Shown here: piece after piece, positions 15,508-15,522 of the stretch
Layout of the letters: each line of letters starts with the position of its first letter
Numbering within the stretch: position 1 is the stretch's first letter
Origin: Hyphomicrobiales bacterium
Lineage (GTDB): Bacteria; Pseudomonadota; Alphaproteobacteria; Rhizobiales; Devosiaceae
NCBI GenBank assembly: GCA_015487985.1
Contig: WFOP01000339.1
Span: 1-15,522 of the forward strand
Direction of reading: 5' to 3'
Length of the DNA: 15,522 nucleotides
Made by a program: the position numbers and the translations under genes
Notes under the pieces: model-generated
What the model saw: only the letters and a program-made list of their open reading frames with translations
Told to the model about the DNA's origin: nothing
Databases searched by the model: none

Positions 15508-15522
15508 CTGTCTCTTATACAC
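15508..15522. other. Tn5/Nextera mosaic-end adapter remnant
   Basis: CTGTCTCTTATACAC is identical to the first 15 bases of the 19-base Tn5 mosaic end used in Nextera libraries. It ends exactly at the window edge. It is very probably untrimmed adapter and not genomic sequence. Read on the minus strand it gives the peptide start VYKRQ/MYKRQ, a familiar artefact in metagenome protein sets. Confidence 0.93.

Noticed and set aside
15145..15522. 125-codon minus-strand frame at the right edge
   Set aside because: Its first five codons are the sequencing adapter (MYKRQ), and the rest is antisense to mgtE.
1..15522. CRISPR arrays, tRNA genes, insertion sequences or phage genes
   Set aside because: No spaced direct repeats, cloverleaf segments or transposase-like frames were seen. 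The only tandem repeats are short unspaced units.

Overview
The window looks like an alphaproteobacterial chromosome or metagenome contig, probably marine or host-associated. The evidence is the gene families present: a ScfR/RamB-type regulator, a CbrA/CrbS-type symporter-kinase, a Tat-exported HAAT binding protein and an adjacent mobA-mobB pair. Gene density is high and every large gene is intact. No tRNA, rRNA, insertion sequence, integrase or CRISPR array was seen. The last 15 bases match the Tn5/Nextera mosaic end and are probably not genomic.

Layout. (1) 118-1279, plus strand: mobA and mobB, for the dinucleotide form of the molybdenum cofactor. (2) 1370-6397, minus strand: a regulatory block read as ScfR-family regulator, single-domain response regulator, small two-helix membrane protein and SLC5-type symporter/histidine kinase. 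The last three overlap and look translationally coupled. (3) 6398-6595: a divergent control region with three dyads. (4) 6596-13826, plus strand: a Tat-exported binding protein, two branched-chain-type permeases, two ATPases and acetyl-CoA synthetase, closed by a terminator at 13909-13935. (5) 14090-15505: the magnesium channel mgtE.

How the parts may work together. Acs keeps the residues that restrict the pocket to acetate. The divergent regulator belongs to a family that senses short-chain acyl-CoA status. The kinase resembles CrbS/CbrA, which in other bacteria control acetate or amino-acid use. I infer that the locus is a carboxylate (acetate or acetate-yielding) uptake-and-activation cassette: ABC import, then Acs activation, with an external or flux sensor (SLC5 kinase) and an internal acyl-CoA sensor (ScfR). 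The substrate is not proven by sequence.

Most unusual observation. The DNA-binding ScfR regulator carries an internal stretch (residues 132-191) that aligns without gaps to the dimerisation/phosphoacceptor (DHp) domain of the kinase in the same locus (residues 676-735). By my count 19 of 60 positions are identical, and a histidine (H140) sits exactly at the kinase phosphoacceptor (H684). The receiver encoded between them has no output domain. This raises the possibility of a phosphorelay, or of receiver docking, onto the transcription factor.
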